Assembly (NCBI GenBank): GCA_902490095.1
Contig: CABUCQ010000105.1
Span: forward strand, 1-7,688
DNA length: 7,688 nucleotides
From: an uncultured Collinsella sp.
GTDB taxonomy: Bacteria > Actinomycetota > Coriobacteriia > Coriobacteriales > Coriobacteriaceae
Direction of reading: 5' to 3'
Shown here: positions 4,724-7,688 of the stretch, one piece after another
Numbering within the stretch: the stretch's first letter is position 1
Layout: every line of letters begins with the position of its first letter
The notes under the pieces: generated by a model
Databases searched by the model: none
What the model was told of the DNA's origin: nothing
Seen by the model: the letters and a program-made list of their open reading frames with translations, nothing else
Translations under genes and position numbers: made by a program

Positions 4724-6538
4724 TCATTCACCTCCCTCGTATGTATCGAGGTATTCCTGCTTGAGCGTCTGCGAGGACGACTTGATCTTTTCCACGAGCG
4801 TGCCGGCTTCGATGAAGTAGAACGAGTTGGTAAGGTCTGCCAGGTCGTCGAGTAGATGGCTTGAAATGAGCACGCTGCGTCCCAGCGCCACTTCGCTGCG
4901 CATCGCGTCGCAGGAGGTTTTCCGTTTTCCCGGATCGAGGCCGTTCAGCGGTTCATCGAGGATGAGGTACGGGCAATCGGTCGCTATCGCCATGGCAAGC
5001 TTTACCTGCTGCTTCATTCCTGTCGAGAGTTTACGGGTCGGCTTGTCGAGATATGGGGAGATTCCGAGGGAGTCGCAGAGCGAGTCGATGTCGGCGGCCG
5101 ATTTCCACGCCTCCCTAACGAAAGCAAGGTGCTCGATGGCCGATAGCGTGGGATAGAGATCCGCGCTGCCCGAAGAGCTCAGGTAGACGAGTTCTGCAAA
5201 TTCGGCTGATCGACGTTGGCAGATTCCGTCTGCCGCCAGGCTTCCCGAGCGGATGCGGGTGGGAAATTGGCCCGACAGCGCTTCAAGAAGGGTGGTTTTC
5301 CCCGAGCCGTTGGGAGCAACGAGGCCTGCCGCCGTTCCCGGGCCCAAGGAAAGCGATCCGATCGAAAGTATCGTCGTGCTCCCGTATCCCACGCTCACGT
5401 CCAGGAGCTCAAGCCCATGGTGCTTTTTAGCGGGTCCAGCCTGTTTGGGCGAACGCGTCACAACGGCGCCGACCGCGAAAAGGACCGCGACGTATACCAG
5501 GGCCACGGCAAGCATCGATGCGCCGCCCGAACCGGAGCCAATGAATTCTGTCGGGAAGCATCCTACGTAACCCGTTGCCTCGATAGGCGAGAACACGGCC
5601 AGCGGCAGGAGCTCGAGCGCGGCGTTATGCCCCAGTGCCGAATCGGACAATAACGGGAATGCCGGGGCCGCGACAAGCAACGCGGAGGTAAGGGGGCCCG
5701 CGAAGACGCGCCTCGTTGCGGTCGATAGGACGACGGAACAAACGGATATCAAGGTTCCACCCGCGAGCAGCGCGAGAAGTATGGTCGTGAAGACGTTTCC
5801 CGCGGTCGTGGTAGTGAGCGCGCCGTTATGGAAGAAGGCGATCGGGTACCCGATCTGCCCGAAGCCGTTTAGGGCCAAGGCGTAAATACTCCCGGGCGCA
5901 AGGCCGGCGAGGAGCATCGCGGTCCCCGCGCCAATTATCGAAAACACGGTTTGGATAAGGCGCCGGAATTTGGGCACGGGCGCCTTTGCCGCCAGGGTCC
6001 CGGGCCTTGTGGCGCCGAGCACGAGTATCGACGAGAGAAGGAAGGGGATGAAGGGAAGGAAGGACGGCGCCTGGGCAATGGCGTAGGGCAGGAAGGAGAG
6101 GAACGGCAGGTCGTTTGCGGAGGCCGGGATATCCGCGATGCCGGAGCTGCTCAGGGCGCGGCAATATGCGAGCGCCGCGTCATTGGTCTCCTGGTCCCCC
6201 ACGATGGACCCGGATTGGAAGCCCTCGTCCATGAGCGCGTAGTAGCTCTCGGCAGAATCGAGAAAGGCGGCGTCGGTTTGAGCGGCGAGGGCGGCGTTCG
6301 CGTATCTTGCAAGCTCAGCGTCATCTTGCTGCTCTGGCGATAGGTCTGTGCCGCTGGCCTGGGGCGCGCGCGTATTGAATGCGTCGACAAAGCCCTGCAT
6401 GCCCTGCTTCATAAAGAAGGGCCCGTAGATGGGTGAATTGAACGCAATGGGGACGGAAAAGGCTGCAGCGAGAACGAGCGTACAAATCCATACGGCCTTG
6501 TCTCTTAGGATTAGTTTGAGAAGAAGTCGACAGTACAT
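4724..6538 (-). CDS. ABC transporter half-molecule: ABC-2-like membrane domain fused to ATPase domain
   Basis: The 604 residues run membrane domain first, ATPase second. Helix 1 is at about 16-33, then a roughly 110-residue loop likely outside the cell, then five helices (about 155-177, 195-216, 250-272, 280-298, 340-362). This helix-large loop-five helix plan resembles ABC-2/ABCA-type export permeases rather than MsbA-type exporters. The ATPase domain (about 376-590) has Walker A Ala-Pro-Asn-Gly-Ser-Gly-Lys414-Thr with Ala in place of the first Gly, the signature Leu504-Ser-Thr-Gly-Met-Lys-Gln-Gln, Walker B ending Asp528-Glu529, D-loop Gly-Leu-Asp, and switch His561. The Q-loop glutamine appears to be Ser (near 454). 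ATG 6538 has AGGTG 7 nt upstream. It leads an operon with the 142-residue membrane protein. The substrate is unknown; peptide or lipid export, or drug/bacteriocin resistance, are reasonable guesses. Confidence 0.9.
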   Translation of the reverse strand: MYCRLLLKLILRDKAVWICTLVLAAAFSVPIAFNSPIYGPFFMKQGMQGFVDAFNTRAPQASGTDLSPEQQDDAELARYANAALAAQTDAAFLDSAESYYALMDEGFQSGSIVGDQETNDAALAYCRALSSSGIADIPASANDLPFLSFLPYAIAQAPSFLPFIPFLLSSILVLGATRPGTLAAKAPVPKFRRLIQTVFSIIGAGTAMLLAGLAPGSIYALALNGFGQIGYPIAFFHNGALTTTTAGNVFTTILLALLAGGTLISVCSVVLSTATRRVFAGPLTSALLVAAPAFPLLSDSALGHNAALELLPLAVFSPIEATGYVGCFPTEFIGSGSGGASMLAVALVYVAVLFAVGAVVTRSPKQAGPAKKHHGLELLDVSVGYGSTTILSIGSLSLGPGTAAGLVAPNGSGKTTLLEALSGQFPTRIRSGSLAADGICQRRSAEFAELVYLSSSGSADLYPTLSAIEHLAFVREAWKSAADIDSLCDSLGISPYLDKPTRKLSTGMKQQVKLAMAIATDCPYLILDEPLNGLDPGKRKTSCDAMRSEVALGRSVLISSHLLDDLADLTNSFYFIEAGTLVEKIKSSSQTLKQEYLDTYEGGE

Positions 6539-6563
6539 TCAGAAGCACCTACGTTCCTCAAAG

Positions 6564-6697
6564 AACTGTTAGATTAAAAGTAACAGACCGGATGAAGATA
6601 CGTGCGACGGGGGCGAGGCGAATGGCTGAGCGGTATCGATATGCGGGTTTAACGGCATATCGACCACATAGATTATTAACTCGCATTTCTAACAGTT
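6564..6697. promoter_or_regulatory. Upstream region of the ABC operon with paired dyads
   Basis: AACTGTTAGA (6564-6573) recurs inverted as TCTAACAGTT (6688-6697). Inside lie CTGTTA (6566-6571) / TAACAG (6581-6586) with 9 nt between, and GGTATCGATATGC (6632-6644) with GCATATCGACC (6655-6665), a dyad with a 2-nt bulge. These are placed where the - strand promoter and its operators should be. TTTAAT-like -10 candidates exist on the - strand, but I see no convincing -35, so no promoter is assigned. Confidence 0.4.
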
Positions 6698-6699
6698 AA

Positions 6700-7176
6700 G
6701 GAGACGGGTGCTTTACAGCGCACTCCTTCGATGACACCTTCCGCTAGCCGCTATGATGGTTTCATCCAACAAAGAATGTGCCCTGGCGTTCAGGTTCACC
6801 GCTAGCGTTGGCACCATATGAGATGGGCCAGACCCTTGCCGCGCGCCGATTGCGCGAGAGGTGTCGGGCTCCATGTTTATTCCACCTGCTTGTTATCAAC
6901 CGGCTTCGTTCAACGTTAGACATTCAAGATGTCAGACGTCGAACCTGCGCCAAAGACGCAGCTGGGGCTACTAGTTGCCTACAATCGCTCGCGAAGCTCG
7001 CCTGTTCGTGCGTGAATATCAGACAGCCCCGTCAGACATTGTCGGACATTTGATTGTTCGACAAATGCGCACGTGGTCGCGTTCGCAAAGATTACTGAAC
7101 GGTCGATGGGTGCGTTGAGACCGGAGCAAACGGCGGATGCCAGAAAAATGGCCTCACAGAATCGCACCCATGGTTG
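6700..7176. other. Stretch with no supported gene
   Basis: About 480 bp. The longer open frames (6778-7053 on +, 6979-7200 on -) lack ribosome sites and recognisable motifs. CCGCTAGC occurs at 6741 and 6799. GACAT/ATGTC pentamers cluster around 6918-6945 and 7030-7060, including CATTTG...CAAATG. Some of this may be decayed coding sequence, but I cannot assign it. Confidence 0.5.
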
Positions 7177-7218
7177 ATAAAATTGACCGCCCGGGCGCAA
7201 ATACCCGGGCGGTCAATT
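7176..7218 (-). terminator. Rho-independent terminator for the - strand gene fragment
   Basis: A perfect 15-bp stem, AATTGACCGCCCGGG (7181-7195) with CCCGGGCGGTCAATT (7204-7218), has an 8-nt loop. On the - strand the stem runs into a T-rich end (CAATTTTATC). It lies about 60 nt after the stop codon at 7279. Confidence 0.8.
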
Positions 7219-7278
7219 CATCCCCTCGTTCGCGATCCTGTTGGGTTTTGGGGCTTTGACATGTTGTTGACGGATGGA

Positions 7279-7440
7279 TCAGCCGTACAGCTTGATCTCC
7301 CGGGATTCCATGTGGTCGTCCCCCCAATAAGACGTCCCTGATGTAGCTCTGCGGCAGGAACTCGACGGGCAGCACTGGGTCGTCGACGTAGCCGGGCACG
7401 GGGAGTAGGCGTGGCCTTTGGATATAGCGTGGCCGCCTGC
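7279..7440 (-). pseudogene. 3' end of an unrecognised gene, frameshifted in a G6 run
   Basis: Codons rich in GTC, CTG, GAC, TAC and GGC, as in the housekeeping genes, encode Pro-Gly-Tyr-Val-Asp-Asp-Pro-Val-Leu-Pro-Val-Glu-Phe-Leu-Pro-Gln-Ser-Tyr-Ile-Arg, then Asp-Val-Leu-Leu-Gly. At six G residues on the - strand (7320-7325) the coding-like frame changes to Asp-Asp-His-Met-Glu-Ser-Arg-Glu-Ile-Lys-Leu-Tyr-Gly and TGA at 7279. With five G residues the two parts would join cleanly. Upstream of about 7440 the frame loses its coding character and soon meets a stop, so the 5' end is missing. I do not recognise the family. The gene keeps its own terminator, so it was once a real - strand gene end. 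Confidence 0.55.
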
Positions 7441-7534
7441 CGGCGGTCGGACTGCCACTTCAGTCAAAAGCTCAGGCGCGCGCATTAAAATAATCGATAT
7501 ATCGCTTGATAGGCTTTTGACCAAGCATGAACAT

Positions 7535-7581
7535 CGCAGGTAAATCCGTATACCAATTTTTGGTATACGGATTTACCTGCG
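7535..7581. repeat. 22-bp perfect inverted repeat with 3-nt loop
   Basis: Positions 7535-7556 and 7560-7581 are exact reverse complements (the left arm begins CGCAGGTAAATCC), with TTT between them. The stem is AT/GC mixed and has no T-run after it on either strand, so it is not an ordinary terminator. It is the longest perfect dyad in the window. A - strand frame open from the window edge to 7472 passes through it, but the coding evidence is weak. Confidence 0.85.
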
Positions 7582-7688
7582 GTTTGCTGAAAGCTCTGAC
7601 ATGCGCTGTCGACTTCATTAAAATCGATTGCCGATCAAGTCTTCCTATATATGCGAGCCCTGAGAAACTGCGCTGTGAACCTGAGACC

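Noticed and set aside
6929..7015. Short + strand frame beginning Met-Ser-Asp-Val-Glu-Pro and including Leu-Gly-Leu-Leu-Val
   Set aside because: It looks slightly protein-like but is only about 28 codons and has no proper ribosome site. It may be a relic but cannot be supported.
6778..7053. 91-codon + strand frame
   Set aside because: No ribosome site, odd Arg/Cys composition and no recognisable motif.
2062..7581. CRISPR array
   Set aside because: The repeats are inverted and unrelated to each other, without regular spacing or spacers, and no cas genes are present.
7472..7688. - strand frame open from the window edge to 7472, including Leu-Gly-Gln-Lys-Pro-Ile-Lys-Arg-Tyr-Ile-Asp-Tyr-Phe
   Set aside because: The end looks plausible, but the frame passes through the 22-bp dyad and no start or family is visible. 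It could be the edge of a real gene, but evidence is too thin to list.

Overview
The window is probably chromosomal DNA from a Coriobacteriia-type gut actinobacterium, most likely Collinsella or a close relative. This is inferred from a DUF6273-like domain ending in a Pro-Ala-Phe-Cys-Phe tail, high-GC codon use in the housekeeping genes, and the order zinc-ribbon protein / coaBC / tRNA-Pro. No database comparison was possible, so the genus is an inference.

Left part (1-2007): an ordinary housekeeping block on the + strand. It holds the 3' part of a coiled-coil/zinc-ribbon protein, then coaBC (coenzyme A synthesis), which is broken by a frameshift in its CoaB half. A promoter, a tRNA-Pro(GGG) gene and a textbook terminator follow.

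Middle part (2008-4293): accessory DNA made largely of gene ends. After a 470-bp non-coding stretch full of inverted repeats come a 5'-truncated DUF6273 surface-protein domain (- strand) and, back to back with it, a 5'-truncated thioredoxin-like tail (+ strand). Both lost their 5' ends at the same point near 2980. The thioredoxin tail leads into a small secreted cysteine-containing protein, interrupted at a T6 run that runs into TGA, and a three-helix membrane protein. This group looks like a worn or recoded secreted-peptide/immunity-type operon. Convergent with it is the 3' end of a DEDDh exonuclease.

Right-middle part (4294-6538): an apparently intact two-gene - strand operon. It encodes an ABC-2/ABCA-like half-transporter (membrane domain then ATPase in one chain, with non-consensus Walker A and Q-loop) and a membrane-anchored extracytoplasmic protein whose start is coupled to the transporter stop codon.

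Right end (6539-7688): about 740 bp with no supported gene but several dyads, then a terminator and the frameshifted 3' end of an unrecognised - strand gene, and finally a perfect 22-bp inverted repeat with a 3-nt loop. Three frame disruptions, two of them at six-base homopolymers, mean sequencing error must be excluded before genes here are called pseudogenes.
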